Shown: positions 9,160 through 17,888 of the stretch, piece after piece
Position numbering within the stretch: position 1 is the first letter of the stretch
How the letters are laid out: each line of letters begins with the position of its first letter
Origin: Sulfuricurvum sp.
Lineage (GTDB): Bacteria; Campylobacterota; Campylobacteria; Campylobacterales; Sulfurimonadaceae
Direction: 5' to 3'
Assembly (NCBI RefSeq): GCF_028712165.1
Contig: NZ_JAQTQR010000012.1
Span: 1-46,984, forward strand
Length of the DNA: 46,984 nucleotides
The notes under the pieces: model-generated
Told to the model about the DNA's origin: nothing
The model's input: the letters and a program-made list of their open reading frames with translations, nothing else
Database searches by the model: none
Program-made: the position numbers and the translations under genes

Positions 9160-9553
9160 AATAGTATCGGTTCCAGTTATTCTGAACCGGTATCAAAGCG
9201 CGGCGGGGATCTTTCTCACCAAGAAGCTCAATAAGCGTAGCCTTTTTACCGTTGAGTGTCAACTGATACCCGTTTGATTCGAGTTCTCTAACCTTAGTGG
9301 TAGAATCATCATTTTCGAAATAGACGGATGCAACAAAGTATTCACCGTCTTTATATTGAAGTGGATCAATTTTATTGAGATACAACGTTGAGAAAATCGC
9401 TTTCGTCTCCATCGACAAGAGGATGCTTCCACTTCGTAGCTGTTCAACTGCGCGTTCATGTGCTTCGTCTATTTTAAAAAGATCAAATGCCCCTTTTTGT
9501 GCACATCCGCTAAAAGCCAATAAAGCTGATAAAGCTATCCAAGATAATCGCAT
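9068..9553 (-). CDS. Predicted lipoprotein of unknown function
   Basis: A 161-residue protein with a clear lipoprotein signal: hydrophobic residues 5-14, then the lipobox FSGC with Cys17 as the lipidation site. The mature part is mixed alpha/beta with no catalytic motif I recognise. An AAGGA ribosome site precedes the ATG at 9553, and a TATAAT box lies 30 bp upstream. The gene runs towards slt and overlaps its coding end by 92 bp in the opposite direction. The good signal peptide, ribosome site and promoter argue that it is real rather than a shadow of slt. Confidence 0.75.
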   Translation of the reverse strand: MRLSWIALSALLAFSGCAQKGAFDLFKIDEAHERAVEQLRSGSILLSMETKAIFSTLYLNKIDPLQYKDGEYFVASVYFENDDSTTKVRELESNGYQLTLNGKKATLIELLGEKDPRRALIPVQNNWNRYYFIRFDSVSGHSLTLRLENNQTGSVELNYQK

Positions 9554-9582
9554 CCCAATCCTTTTGTCATCGAATAATCACT

Positions 9583-9588
9583 ATTATA
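9583..9588 (-). promoter_or_regulatory. -10 box of the lipoprotein gene
   Basis: TATAAT on the minus strand, 30 bp upstream of the lipoprotein ATG at 9553, with AAAAGGA as ribosome site in between. No good -35 is seen. Confidence 0.45.
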
Positions 9589-9715
9589 CGTCATCTCGCC
9601 TTAGATTTTTTTAGAACTACGATTTTTCTCCTTATCTTAATGCATAAAGTTCTTAAATAATAGATACCTTTGCATTTTGTCTAACCTCTTTAGAAAGTTT
9701 AAAATGAACCTTGAC

Positions 9716-9730
9716 TATAATACCTATAAT
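9716..9730 (+). promoter_or_regulatory. Tandem TATAAT boxes upstream of mobB
   Basis: Two perfect TATAAT hexamers, at 9716-9721 and 9725-9730, sit 9 bp apart in front of the mobB-fbp-metG run. TTGAC at 9711-9715 directly abuts the first. Either could be the -10 of the operon; two start points 9 bp apart are possible. Confidence 0.45.
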
Positions 9731-9749
9731 TTAACAGAGGTTGATTTTT

Positions 9750-10256
9750 TTGAAAAAACGTTTAGCGGTTGCGTTCACCGGTCCCTCCAACAGCGGGAAA
9801 ACAACACTGATCTTAAAGGTGGCACGCAAATTAATTCATGAGCATAATTTACAGGTTGCCATCGTAAAAAATGACCCTAAAGACAAAGCACAATTCGATG
9901 TGCCGGGAAAAGACAGTTATAAATTCAGCGATACGGGTGCGGAGGTGATCGTAACCTCCCCTACACGTACCACTTATTTTTCACAACGTCATAAAGAGCT
10001 CGATGAACTGATCGCACTTTTCGGTGAATTTGACGTTTTATTGGTTGAAGGCCTTAAAAATTTGCCTCTTCCGCGTATCAGTATTTTTAGAGGTTCCATC
10101 GACACCGACTATTTTCCCTATATGAATGCTCTTGCTATTGACGATAGTATCGATACGACCCATTACTCCATCCCGGATGGAATTGATTTACTCGATCTCA
10201 ACAACCCCGATCAAGTGATCGAGTGGATTTTAGCTCACGCAAAGGTTATGAAATGA
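9750..10256 (+). CDS. mobB: Molybdopterin-guanine dinucleotide biosynthesis protein MobB
   Basis: Small GTPase-like adaptor of about 168 residues in molybdenum cofactor maturation, thought to help MobA attach GMP to molybdopterin. The Walker A motif GPSNSGKT lies at residues 11-18. [15 protein letters not shown] near residue 96 is the typical MobB VEGxK segment. I place the start at TTG 9750 (MKKRLAVAF) rather than the in-frame TTG at 9741. The ACAGAGG ribosome site at 9734-9740 touches the earlier TTG but sits 9 bp before the later one. The end overlaps fbp by 4 bp. Confidence 0.88.
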   Translation: MKKRLAVAFTGPSNSGKTTLILKVARKLIHEHNLQVAIVKNDPKDKAQFDVPGKDSYKFSDTGAEVIVTSPTRTTYFSQRHKELDELIALFGEFDVLLVEGLKNLPLPRISIFRGSIDTDYFPYMNALAIDDSIDTTHYSIPDGIDLLDLNNPDQVIEWILAHAKVMK

Positions 10257-11098
10257 ATGTTATTTTAGAAGCAATCCAAAAAAGTGCAATACGCATCAAA
10301 AATGCGATTGATGTCAAAGACATCGGCTATTCCCAAGAGCAAAACAGCTCCGGCGAAACTCAACTTCAGCTCGATATCCAAAGCGATTTGATTATCGAAG
10401 AGGAGCTCAGCCAAGTTCCGGGCGTCCACACAATCGCCAGTGAGGAAAAAGAGCATCCGATGGTACTCAATGAAAACGGCCATTATTTTATCGCCTTTGA
10501 TCCTCTGGACGGTTCATCGCTGGTAGATGTCAACCTCAGTGTCGGTTCGATTTTCGGAATCTATGAGGGTGCGTTTACTCCGACCAAAATGGTCGCTAGC
10601 TGCTACGTCGTGTACGGTCCGCGTGTCGAATTGGTCTTTGCTTTTGAAGATAAAGTATCACTTTACCTCCTCCAAGCGGGAGAATTTGAGTTTGTTAAAC
10701 ATATTCAATTGAATGAAAAAGGGAAAATCAACGCTCCTGGCGGGACACAGCAATGTTGGGCACCGTTTCATAAAACGATGATCGACAGTTTCTTTGCGCG
10801 CGGCTATCGTCTCCGCTACTCCGGCGGAATGGTTCCCGATTTACATCAAATCCTCCTCAAAGGGGGCGGATTATTCAGCTACCCAGGTGCTAGCGATAAA
10901 CCGGAGGGGAAACTTCGTATGCTGTTTGAAGTATTCCCTTTTGCCTTTATTTTTGAACTTGCCGGAGGAAAAGCTGTTGACGGTATAAAACGTGTATTAG
11001 AGAAAGAGCCTAAGCATGTCCATGATACCAGCCCATGCTTTTTCGGTTCATCCAATGAAATTGATGAGGTAGTGAGTGTCTATGCCGGACAACAATGA
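10253..11098 (+). CDS. fbp: Class I fructose-1,6-bisphosphatase
   Basis: Gluconeogenic enzyme of 281 residues hydrolysing fructose-1,6-bisphosphate to fructose-6-phosphate. In an autotrophic relative it would also serve carbon distribution after CO2 fixation. Metal-site motif [12 protein letters not shown] lies near residue 83, and [19 protein letters not shown] and [10 protein letters not shown] follow in the sugar-phosphate site. The longer frame from 10223 is rejected: ATG at 10253 has AAAGG 7 bp upstream and overlaps the mobB stop as ATGA. It is about 50 residues shorter than the E. coli enzyme, mostly at the N-terminus. Confidence 0.92.
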   Translation: MNVILEAIQKSAIRIKNAIDVKDIGYSQEQNSSGETQLQLDIQSDLIIEEELSQVPGVHTIASEEKEHPMVLNENGHYFIAFDPLDGSSLVDVNLSVGSIFGIYEGAFTPTKMVASCYVVYGPRVELVFAFEDKVSLYLLQAGEFEFVKHIQLNEKGKINAPGGTQQCWAPFHKTMIDSFFARGYRLRYSGGMVPDLHQILLKGGGLFSYPGASDKPEGKLRMLFEVFPFAFIFELAGGKAVDGIKRVLEKEPKHVHDTSPCFFGSSNEIDEVVSVYAGQQ

Positions 11099-11276
11099 AG
11101 TTTATGAAGAGCGCCTGGACGAAGCGATGCAGGTTCTCCAAGCGTGCCAGCAAGAGCACGAAGTAGAGAGTTGCTACGTATGTGAAAAATGTATCGGTTG
11201 TGAGATTCGTACCAAATATATCCGAACGGTATATGAGAGCATGTCCAAGGGTGAAACCGGCGGATTTGATTTTTGA
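11082..11276 (+). CDS. Small Cys4 protein of unknown function
   Basis: A 64-residue acidic protein. A helical N-terminus ([20 protein letters not shown]) is followed by the cluster [10 protein letters not shown], four Cys spaced C-x2-C-x2-C-x2-C, likely to bind Zn or an Fe-S cluster. The ATG at 11082 overlaps the end of fbp by 17 bp, and GAGG at 11066-11069 is a possible ribosome site. An in-frame GTG at 11076 is an alternative start. It sits between fbp and metG in the same run. The function is unknown to me. Confidence 0.7.
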   Translation: MPDNNEVYEERLDEAMQVLQACQQEHEVESCYVCEKCIGCEIRTKYIRTVYESMSKGETGGFDF

Positions 11277-11312
11277 TAAAACGATTGAATTTTAAAAGGG
11301 TAAAAAATTAAC

Positions 11313-13259
11313 ATGAAAAATTACATTACGACTCCTATTTATTACGTAAACGGCGAAGCCCATATCGGTCATGCCTACACAACGTTTATTGCAGATTCTC
11401 TGGCACGTTATTCCCGTCTGATCGGAAATGAAACCTACTTTCTCACCGGAACAGATGAACACGGTCAAAAAATCGAAGAAGCAGCAAAAAAACTGGAAAA
11501 ACCGACTCAAGAATTTGCTGATGAGATCAGCGCTACCTTCCGAAATTTATGGAATGACTTTGATATTAGTTACGATCAATTTATTCGTACGACAGATGAG
11601 ACTCATAAAAAAGGGGTTCAAGCCGCTTTTCTAAAAATGTTTGAAAACGGCGATATTTATAAAGACTTTTATGAGGGAAACTACTGCGTCAGTTGTGAAA
11701 CATTCTTTCCCGAATCTCAGCTTATGGACGGCGGCTGCTGTCCGGACTGCGGAAGAGCAACGACGATTTTAAAAGAAGAGAGCTATTTTTTCCGCCTTTC
11801 CAAATATGAAAAACCTCTTTTGGAATATTATGAAGCCCATCCTGAGTTTATCCTCCCTAAATCACGCAGAAATGAAGTCATCAGCTTTGTAAAGGGCGGT
11901 CTGAACGATCTCTCTGTCACCCGTACCAGTTTCAGCTGGGGGGTACATTTGCCGGAATCGTTGAATGAGCCAAAACACGTTATGTACGTCTGGCTCGATG
12001 CCCTGATGAACTATGTGACTGCACTCGGATACGGTACAGACGAAGCGAAGATGGATTTTTGGCCTGCTAACGTACAGTTGGTAGGTAAAGACATCCTCCG
12101 TTTCCATGCAATCTACTGGCCTGCATTTTTGATGAGTCTCGGTTTGCCTTTGCCTAAACATATCGGTGCCCACGGCTGGTGGACGCGCGACGGTGAAAAA
12201 ATGTCAAAATCAAAAGGGAACGTCGTCGATCCTCGCGAAGTAGCTCAACATTACGGTGCTGAAAACTTCCGTTATTTCATGATGCGTGAAGTACCGTTCG
12301 GACAAGACGGTGATTTCTCACAACGTGCCCTGATCGATCGCATGAATTCAGATCTCTCTAACGATTTAGGAAATCTTCTCAACCGTATTATCGGGATGAG
12401 TGAGAAATATTCCAATTTTGTGATTGACAGCGCGGACGTTGAAAAATACCACAGTAAAGAGATCAATGATGCCCATACTATTTTGGATTCATTGCATACC
12501 TATTTCTATGAGCTTCAGCTTCACCGCTTCCTCGAAGAGTTATGGAAAGTGTTTACCATCGGAAACAAAGCAATCGAAGAACATGCACCATGGGTTAAAA
12601 TCAAAGAAGGACGTACGGATGAAGCTCTTGCTACCGTTGCTTTAGTTGCTAATCTATTAGCCAAAGCATCCGTGATGCTCCACTCTATTATGCCAAGCAC
12701 GACTTCAACCATTGCGGATGCACTCGGATTTGAAATTACTACGGAGAGCTATACTAAACTTATCCTTAATAAAGGTCTTCTTGACACCTTTACCATCAAA
12801 AAAATACCGCCTCTTTTCCCGCGTGTGGATGAGCCCTTGATGCAAGAAGCTCCGAAAGCAATGATCGAAGAGGCTCCGAAAGTAGAACATCCGGTTATGG
12901 AAGATAAAAAAGAGACGACTGTATCTCTCGAAGGTCTTATCACAATCGATCAGTTTTTCCAGACCTCACTTAAAATCGGAACCGTTCTTAATGCACAAGA
13001 GGTTCCGAAAAGCTCAAAACTCCTAAAACTCCAAGTAGATTTAGGTGAAGAGACTCCACGTCAAATCATCGCCGGGATCCGTGAATATTACACTGCCGAA
13101 TCACTGATCGGAACACAAGTGTGCGTTGTTGCGAATCTCAAACCTGCAAAACTGATGGGAATGCTCTCTGAGGGGATGATTTTAGCCGCGAAAGACGCTG
13201 AAGGGCTTTGCCTCGTTCGTCCTGAAAAACCACGTTTGAGTGGAAGTTCGGTTGGATGA
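11313..13259 (+). CDS. metG: Methionyl-tRNA synthetase with C-terminal tRNA-binding domain
   Basis: Class I synthetase of 648 residues. HIGH appears as HIGH at 17-20 and KMSKS at 296-300. A knuckle with CVSC and CCPDC near residues 127-148 provides a four-Cys Zn site, as in MetRS type 1. After the anticodon-binding helical domain comes a charged linker with a repeated EAPK element (about 507-525). A C-terminal EMAP-II/Trbp-like domain follows (about 545-648). An AAAAGGG ribosome site precedes the ATG. The stop overlaps the next gene as ATGA. Confidence 0.95.
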   Translation: MKNYITTPIYYVNGEAHIGHAYTTFIADSLARYSRLIGNETYFLTGTDEHGQKIEEAAKKLEKPTQEFADEISATFRNLWNDFDISYDQFIRTTDETHKKGVQAAFLKMFENGDIYKDFYEGNYCVSCETFFPESQLMDGGCCPDCGRATTILKEESYFFRLSKYEKPLLEYYEAHPEFILPKSRRNEVISFVKGGLNDLSVTRTSFSWGVHLPESLNEPKHVMYVWLDALMNYVTALGYGTDEAKMDFWPANVQLVGKDILRFHAIYWPAFLMSLGLPLPKHIGAHGWWTRDGEKMSKSKGNVVDPREVAQHYGAENFRYFMMREVPFGQDGDFSQRALIDRMNSDLSNDLGNLLNRIIGMSEKYSNFVIDSADVEKYHSKEINDAHTILDSLHTYFYELQLHRFLEELWKVFTIGNKAIEEHAPWVKIKEGRTDEALATVALVANLLAKASVMLHSIMPSTTSTIADALGFEITTESYTKLILNKGLLDTFTIKKIPPLFPRVDEPLMQEAPKAMIEEAPKVEHPVMEDKKETTVSLEGLITIDQFFQTSLKIGTVLNAQEVPKSSKLLKLQVDLGEETPRQIIAGIREYYTAESLIGTQVCVVANLKPAKLMGMLSEGMILAAKDAEGLCLVRPEKPRLSGSSVG

Positions 13260-14260
13260 GACTTGAAAATATCCTCGCACTAACCAAAGGAACACTCTTA
13301 GGAGAACCCTCGGTCAGTCTCTTTGAAAGTGTTGTTTTTGACCCTTCCAAAGTAAAACGCGGATCGTTTTTTATTGCCTATTTTCCTGAAGATATACCCG
13401 AAGCACTTCTAAACGGTGCATATGGTGTTATGTTCGATAAACCGACTCAAATTAACGACAGTGAAGTAGCCTGGATCAAAGTTGAAAATATTGATAAGGC
13501 TCTCAAAAAACTGCTCCGATTTTATCTTCTTGAAAAAGAACTTCAAGTATACGCATGTGACCCGATTACCCTGCACCTTTCATCGATGATTTTGACCCCT
13601 CCCTCTTTTTGTAATATCGAAGGTTCTATGCGTGAGATTTGGGAAAAGCTATGGCCGCTTGAAAAAAAATCGATTGTTCTTTTTTCCCCTGCCCTCACCG
13701 ACTCAGATATATTTATAGAACATTCACAATTGATCCGTGCTCAGGAAAATACGATTACGATTATTGAACAAACACTCTTTGAAACCTCATTTATCCATAA
13801 CGATACCTTTTATGAACGCCAAATGCTTTCACCGTTTTTCGTCCCCTATCTCGAGCATCTTCTCTTTTTTTATACCTTCCTACGAATTCCGTTCGTCATC
13901 AAGGGATTTAGTAAAATGGGACATTTTATCCCCGTTTTTACCAATTCACGGCTTGAAGTTAAAGAATTTGGAAGCAGTGACCGCGTTATTATATTCGAGC
14001 CTCTTCTTGAATTAATAGACGAACAGATTGATTTTTTGGATGTTCAGGCTTCATGGGCTAAAATTATCTATTTACTGCCCGAAACGATGCGATCTTCTCT
14101 CACTATAGGAGTTGAAAATATCTTTTTTTACCGATATCCCGAAGAAATCTTAACAATATTACAATCAAAAATTTTCCATTTTGCACTAGTTGCAGGGGTA
14201 GACAAAGGTATATTGAACCCTTCGCGCTCCTCTATGAAACAGCTCGAACTTATTTTTTAA
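13256..14260 (+). CDS. Orphan protein with Mur-ligase-like N-terminal domain
   Basis: A 334-residue protein translationally coupled to metG (ATGA overlap). Residues 1-95 resemble the UDP-binding N-terminal domain of MurE/MurF: VVFDPSKVKRGSFFIAY corresponds to the segment where those enzymes read S-R-x-V-x-x-G-x-x-F-x-A. Then come a GAYGVMFDKP-like GA-x-x-V-x-x strand and WIKVENIDKALKKL, like the I-x-V-x-D-x-x-x-AL element. No P-loop (GTNGKT-type) or ligase C-terminal domain follows. The rest is unrecognised and rich in Phe, Leu and Ile. It may be a degenerate ligase relative or a binding protein; catalytic activity as a ligase is unlikely. Confidence 0.6.
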   Translation: MRLENILALTKGTLLGEPSVSLFESVVFDPSKVKRGSFFIAYFPEDIPEALLNGAYGVMFDKPTQINDSEVAWIKVENIDKALKKLLRFYLLEKELQVYACDPITLHLSSMILTPPSFCNIEGSMREIWEKLWPLEKKSIVLFSPALTDSDIFIEHSQLIRAQENTITIIEQTLFETSFIHNDTFYERQMLSPFFVPYLEHLLFFYTFLRIPFVIKGFSKMGHFIPVFTNSRLEVKEFGSSDRVIIFEPLLELIDEQIDFLDVQASWAKIIYLLPETMRSSLTIGVENIFFYRYPEEILTILQSKIFHFALVAGVDKGILNPSRSSMKQLELIF

Positions 14261-14299
14261 TATTTCCCTTGTAAAGATTTAGCATTAACTAACCACAGC

Positions 14300-14305
14300 T
14301 ATAAT
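14300..14305 (+). promoter_or_regulatory. -10 box of the 47-residue membrane protein gene
   Basis: Perfect TATAAT 31 bp before the ATG at 14336, followed by AAAGGGA (14324-14330) as ribosome site. This supports an independent small gene after the metG run. Confidence 0.45.
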
Positions 14306-14335
14306 ACTTGCAGTTTAGAACGCAAAGGGAAAATA

Positions 14336-14479
14336 ATGACTATTATGACAGATATGCAGGTTGTATTTGTGGCTTTATTAATCATCACGTTTGGTTCACC
14401 CGTATTAATCGCTATGTTAATGAAAAAAACAAAGATAGATAAAGACGCCGCTCTAAAAATTGAAAAAGAAAAACTATAG
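14336..14479 (+). CDS. Small single-helix membrane protein
   Basis: A 47-codon frame: short N-terminus, one hydrophobic helix (about residues 8-29, VVFVALLIITFGSPVLIAML) and a lysine-rich cytoplasmic tail. It has its own TATAAT box and a strong AAAGGGA ribosome site 5 bp before the ATG, which is why I accept it despite its size. It ends 11 bp before the stop of the convergent metallopeptidase gene. I do not recognise it. The layout suits a small regulatory or subunit peptide of a membrane complex, but nothing nearby names the partner. Confidence 0.65.
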   Translation: MTIMTDMQVVFVALLIITFGSPVLIAMLMKKTKIDKDAALKIEKEKL

Positions 14480-14490
14480 ATATTATCCTC

Positions 14491-15129
14491 TTACAGAGGT
14501 CTAATCGCTTTAATTTCGCTCCTCAGTTTTCTCTCATTTGGTAAGTGTTCTCGGACAAGTGTATGAAATTCTTTTGAATGATTCATATGTCGTAAGTGTG
14601 CCAATTCATGAACAATAATATAATCAATATGCTCATAGGTGAGCTGCATCATGCGTGTATTAAATGTTACGATACCTTTACTGTCACAGCTTCCCCATCG
14701 ACTTCTCAATCGTTTAAAACGTATCTCATTGGGATGTAAATTCATTTTTCGTGCATAATGTGCAACACGTGAAGGAAGTGTTAAAACTGCTTCATCTCGG
14801 TAAAATTGGTAGTAATATTTTTCAATATCAATAGTATTTTTGACATTTTCAATCTTTTTTAGCAAATTTGGCAAATGTTCGACAGCGTAATTTTCTCCCC
14901 GAAAACGGATCGTTTTTCCAAGCTCATGTTTTTCATCACTCCGCATATGTAACGCAAGCAATGTGGTTTGAATCCATTCCTCTCTTAATTTTAAAATACG
15001 TCGAATAGAAGATTCATTTTTAAGAGGTGTCCGAACTTTTATTTCCCCATCATCCGTAACACGAATATAGGTATTACGATTTCGGGGACGATATTCGACT
15101 ATAATAGGAGAAGTTTGAGAATTAAACAT
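14491..15129 (-). CDS. YgjP-like zinc metallopeptidase (DUF45)
   Basis: A 212-residue protein with the zinc motif HELAH at 174-178, followed by a third ligand region (HMNHSKEFH). It also has the family marker FKRLRSRWGSCDSKGIVTFN. These are features of the YgjP/WLM-type M48-related group; substrates are not established. The frame can be read further upstream to 15216, but that part overlaps queC in another frame and has no matching sequence. ATG 15129 overlaps the queC stop by 8 bp, so translation is probably coupled to queC. Physiological role unknown. Confidence 0.82.
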   Translation of the reverse strand: MFNSQTSPIIVEYRPRNRNTYIRVTDDGEIKVRTPLKNESSIRRILKLREEWIQTTLLALHMRSDEKHELGKTIRFRGENYAVEHLPNLLKKIENVKNTIDIEKYYYQFYRDEAVLTLPSRVAHYARKMNLHPNEIRFKRLRSRWGSCDSKGIVTFNTRMMQLTYEHIDYIIVHELAHLRHMNHSKEFHTLVREHLPNERKLRSEIKAIRPL

Positions 15130-15787
15130 AATTAATAGGGTCAACTGCTCCGGCACGTTCAAAGCCCCTGAGACGCAGGCGGCAGCTGTCACAGACACCG
15201 CAAGCACTCTCCTCACTCTGATAACAGCTCCACGTCATATGAAGCGGTACACCCAGAAGCAATGCTTCTTGTACAATCTGTGACTTTTGCAAATGAACCA
15301 ATGGCATCTCTATCGATATATGGGTCGTTTCTTTCGTGCCCAGATTTGCGGCTTTGTTAAATGTATCGATAAAAGCTTCGCGACAATCAGGATAACCGCT
15401 GCTATCCTCCTCGACAACACCGATCGCAATCACTTCACATCCCTCTTTTTCGGCAATAGCCGTTGCGATGGAGAGAAAAATACCGTTTCGGAAAGGGACA
15501 TAGGTGATAGGAACACCCGGTTCTATCCCTTCCGTCGGAACACTGAGAGAATGATCCGTCAAAGCGGACGCTCCGATAGTTTTGAAAAAATCGAGATCAA
15601 TCTCATATTTTTCAAGAACGCCTAACTCCTCACATATTGTACGGAAAGAGGAGAGTTCTTTGCTCACGGTTCGTTGACCGTAATTAAAATGAAGTCCGAC
15701 AATCTCATATCCGCGATGGTGCATAATATAGGCGACAAGAGTCGAATCCATACCGCCGCTCATAATACAAAGTGCTTTTTTATTCAT
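15122..15787 (-). CDS. queC: 7-cyano-7-deazaguanine synthase QueC
   Basis: Enzyme of 221 residues that turns 7-carboxy-7-deazaguanine into preQ0 with ATP and ammonia, in queuosine tRNA modification. The PP-loop ATPase motif SGGMDS lies at 10-15. HFNYGQRT and the C-terminal zinc set (CYQSEESACGVCDSC, four Cys) are diagnostic. AAAGGG precedes the ATG. This ribosome site can pair with an upstream CCCTT, so expression may be modulated by leader structure. It is followed by the coupled YgjP-like gene. Confidence 0.93.
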   Translation of the reverse strand: MNKKALCIMSGGMDSTLVAYIMHHRGYEIVGLHFNYGQRTVSKELSSFRTICEELGVLEKYEIDLDFFKTIGASALTDHSLSVPTEGIEPGVPITYVPFRNGIFLSIATAIAEKEGCEVIAIGVVEEDSSGYPDCREAFIDTFNKAANLGTKETTHISIEMPLVHLQKSQIVQEALLLGVPLHMTWSCYQSEESACGVCDSCRLRLRGFERAGAVDPINYV

Positions 15788-15793
15788 TATGTA

Positions 15794-15820
15794 ACCCTTT
15801 GATGTGATTTTACCAAGGGT
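15794..15820 (-). promoter_or_regulatory. Hairpin covering the queC ribosome site
   Basis: On the minus strand ACCCTT (15820-15815) can pair with AAGGGT (15799-15794), leaving a 15-base loop. The second arm contains the AAAGGG ribosome site of queC. Whether the hairpin is transcribed in full depends on the start point: a TAAAAT -10-like box lies in the loop and a TATAGT box further upstream. Confidence 0.3.
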
Positions 15821-16005
15821 AGCCTTATGTATTAATCTGACTATATCTCGTTTTCTATTTTAATCTAAAAAATCTTGATTGAATTGCTCGTATTACACGT
15901 GAGTTAATATTTAACGCCTGACTCGTATTTTGTATTTTGACTACAAATTATCCTGAATTAGCTTAATAGATAAAAAAGTGTCTACGTTCAGGGCGTTATT
16001 TCAAT

Positions 16006-17832
16006 TTACTCTTTTGAATGCATGTCTTTAATCTTATCGATAAGCGCTTTAAGTAATGGAAATTTTGTTTTAAAAGTTGTTTTAGATGGATTAAAATTCT
16101 CAGATATATTTACTTTTAAGTTATCAATAAAATTACTAACTATTTTATTTTCTTTCTGTTCTTTAAGTAAGGCAATTTTTATCTGTTCTACAAAACAACT
16201 GTTTGCATTTAACTCTATGGTAGTTTCTTCTTGAAATATTTCATTATATAATGCTTTAAATTGTCCTTGAACATACTCTTTACCAAGTAAATCTTCAATA
16301 GTACTGTTATCAATTGCTTCGGGAACTAAATCTCTTAATGTAAAAACATTACTTGAATTGTACACACCAGCTATCTTTAAAATATCTTTTTTATATCTTT
16401 TGCCATCGCTATCATCATCTACTAAAACCAACATTCTTATATCATCATCATTAAATTTTGAAGCAACCTGTACGATATTACTACCAGTGCCATTCGTTAT
16501 TCCATAATCCAATTCTAGCGACTTACAAGACTTTATTAATATTAATTTATCGGAAGCACCTTCTACAAGTATTCGTTTTAATTTGATTAAGTCTTTATAT
16601 ATATTTATTCCGAAAGCTTCACTTAGCACTTCGTCATCTCTTAGATCATTATGCTCTTTAATCTCCTTTTTAACTGTATTGGCATTTATATCTTTTTTAA
16701 TTATTATATGTCTTTCTTGTTGTTTATGATCTATTAAAAATGGTGAATGTGTAGAAACAAATAAATAATTTTTTTCTCCTATCTTAAGTAATTCTTTTCC
16801 TAGATCTCTTATTCCTGATGGATGAAGATGGTTCTCAGGCTCATCAATAAGAATTAATCTACCAGTTCTCTTAAGTTTATCAGTCTCTATTGATAAAGAC
16901 AATATCAAGGATATAAATTGTTTAAATCCTTCACTTCTGACATTCATAGAATGACGATCATGAATATTATTTTTTCCTTCGTCTTTTACAGAAATTGTGC
17001 AATTCCCTGTTTCACTAATTTCAATAATAAAATCAATTTTATGCTTCCAAATGCTCTTTATATATTCTGTAGTCTTTTCAGAAAGGATACTTGCTAACTT
17101 ACTTCTTTTCTGCGAGTTTGATATTTCGTCTATCTTATCTTTAACTTTAGCACTAGTTTCATAACCAGCAATAGAAAAAATATTTTTCAATGGTAGATTT
17201 GAAAACACCTTCTCTTTAAATTCATTTAAATTTATAGATGAAGAAATTAGATATTTATCTTCGGGTTTCCAAAATGATACTTGTGGCTCATATTTCATAA
17301 TTGAATTTTCAATTTCTGAACCTAAAAACTCTACTACATTTTTTTCAGTTAATTCAACAAAAGTATTAGAAGCATCATTTTCTTTACTTATTTCTATTTT
17401 ATTATCAGCAGTCTTTTTTATAAAAAGATTTGGTGTTATTTCATCTATATCATAGTTATAGACATACACAAACACTTTATCACCTTTATGTAGATAAACA
17501 TTCTTAGAAATATTCGTTAATGAAAAATTTAATTCTTTTCCATTTATAACATTTTTTTTGATGGGCTCAAGGTATGATTGTTTATTTTCAAAACTTAAAT
17601 AAAAATACAAATCTATATATTTTGAGTCTTCATCTTTTTGGTTGTGCAAGATATTAAAGTCATATTCCTCTTCTGGAACATCAAAAAATGACATCGCCTC
17701 TAAAATATTGCTTTTCCCAGCTTCATTTAATCCTAACAACATAGTTGTATAGCTATTCCCATACTTTTTTACATCAAACTCTAATTTACCTATTGATTTA
17801 AAATTTGATATTGTAATTTTATCTAGTGTCAT
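16006..17832 (-). CDS. OLD-family ATP-dependent endonuclease (AAA ATPase plus TOPRIM)
   Basis: A 608-residue protein with an SMC-like ATPase split around a middle domain and a C-terminal TOPRIM nuclease. Walker A is GLNEAGKS at 34-41. Walker B is LILIDEPENHLHP near 325, and STHSPFLID follows as the H-loop. TOPRIM shows the acidic LVEGASD near 420 and LVLVDDDSDG near 470. OLD proteins act in phage defence or DNA processing. There is no UvrD-like partner next to it, so it looks like a stand-alone class 1 OLD rather than Gabija. The gene is visibly more AT-rich than its neighbours and splits queC from ybeY, which suggests horizontal gain. Confidence 0.85.
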   Translation of the reverse strand: MTLDKITISNFKSIGKLEFDVKKYGNSYTTMLLGLNEAGKSNILEAMSFFDVPEEEYDFNILHNQKDEDSKYIDLYFYLSFENKQSYLEPIKKNVINGKELNFSLTNISKNVYLHKGDKVFVYVYNYDIDEITPNLFIKKTADNKIEISKENDASNTFVELTEKNVVEFLGSEIENSIMKYEPQVSFWKPEDKYLISSSINLNEFKEKVFSNLPLKNIFSIAGYETSAKVKDKIDEISNSQKRSKLASILSEKTTEYIKSIWKHKIDFIIEISETGNCTISVKDEGKNNIHDRHSMNVRSEGFKQFISLILSLSIETDKLKRTGRLILIDEPENHLHPSGIRDLGKELLKIGEKNYLFVSTHSPFLIDHKQQERHIIIKKDINANTVKKEIKEHNDLRDDEVLSEAFGINIYKDLIKLKRILVEGASDKLILIKSCKSLELDYGITNGTGSNIVQVASKFNDDDIRMLVLVDDDSDGKRYKKDILKIAGVYNSSNVFTLRDLVPEAIDNSTIEDLLGKEYVQGQFKALYNEIFQEETTIELNANSCFVEQIKIALLKEQKENKIVSNFIDNLKVNISENFNPSKTTFKTKFPLLKALIDKIKDMHSKE

Positions 17833-17888
17833 TTATTCATAGCCTTGATTGATATTCTAGTTTTAAACTTCTAGACATTATATATAAT

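Noticed and set aside
15130-15216. 29-codon N-terminal extension of the YgjP-like protein
   Set aside because: It is the out-of-frame shadow of the end of queC; the family sequence starts at the Met encoded at 15129.
16006-17832. Gabija (GajA) assignment for the OLD-family protein
   Set aside because: GajA needs a neighbouring UvrD-like GajB; the neighbours are queC and ybeY.
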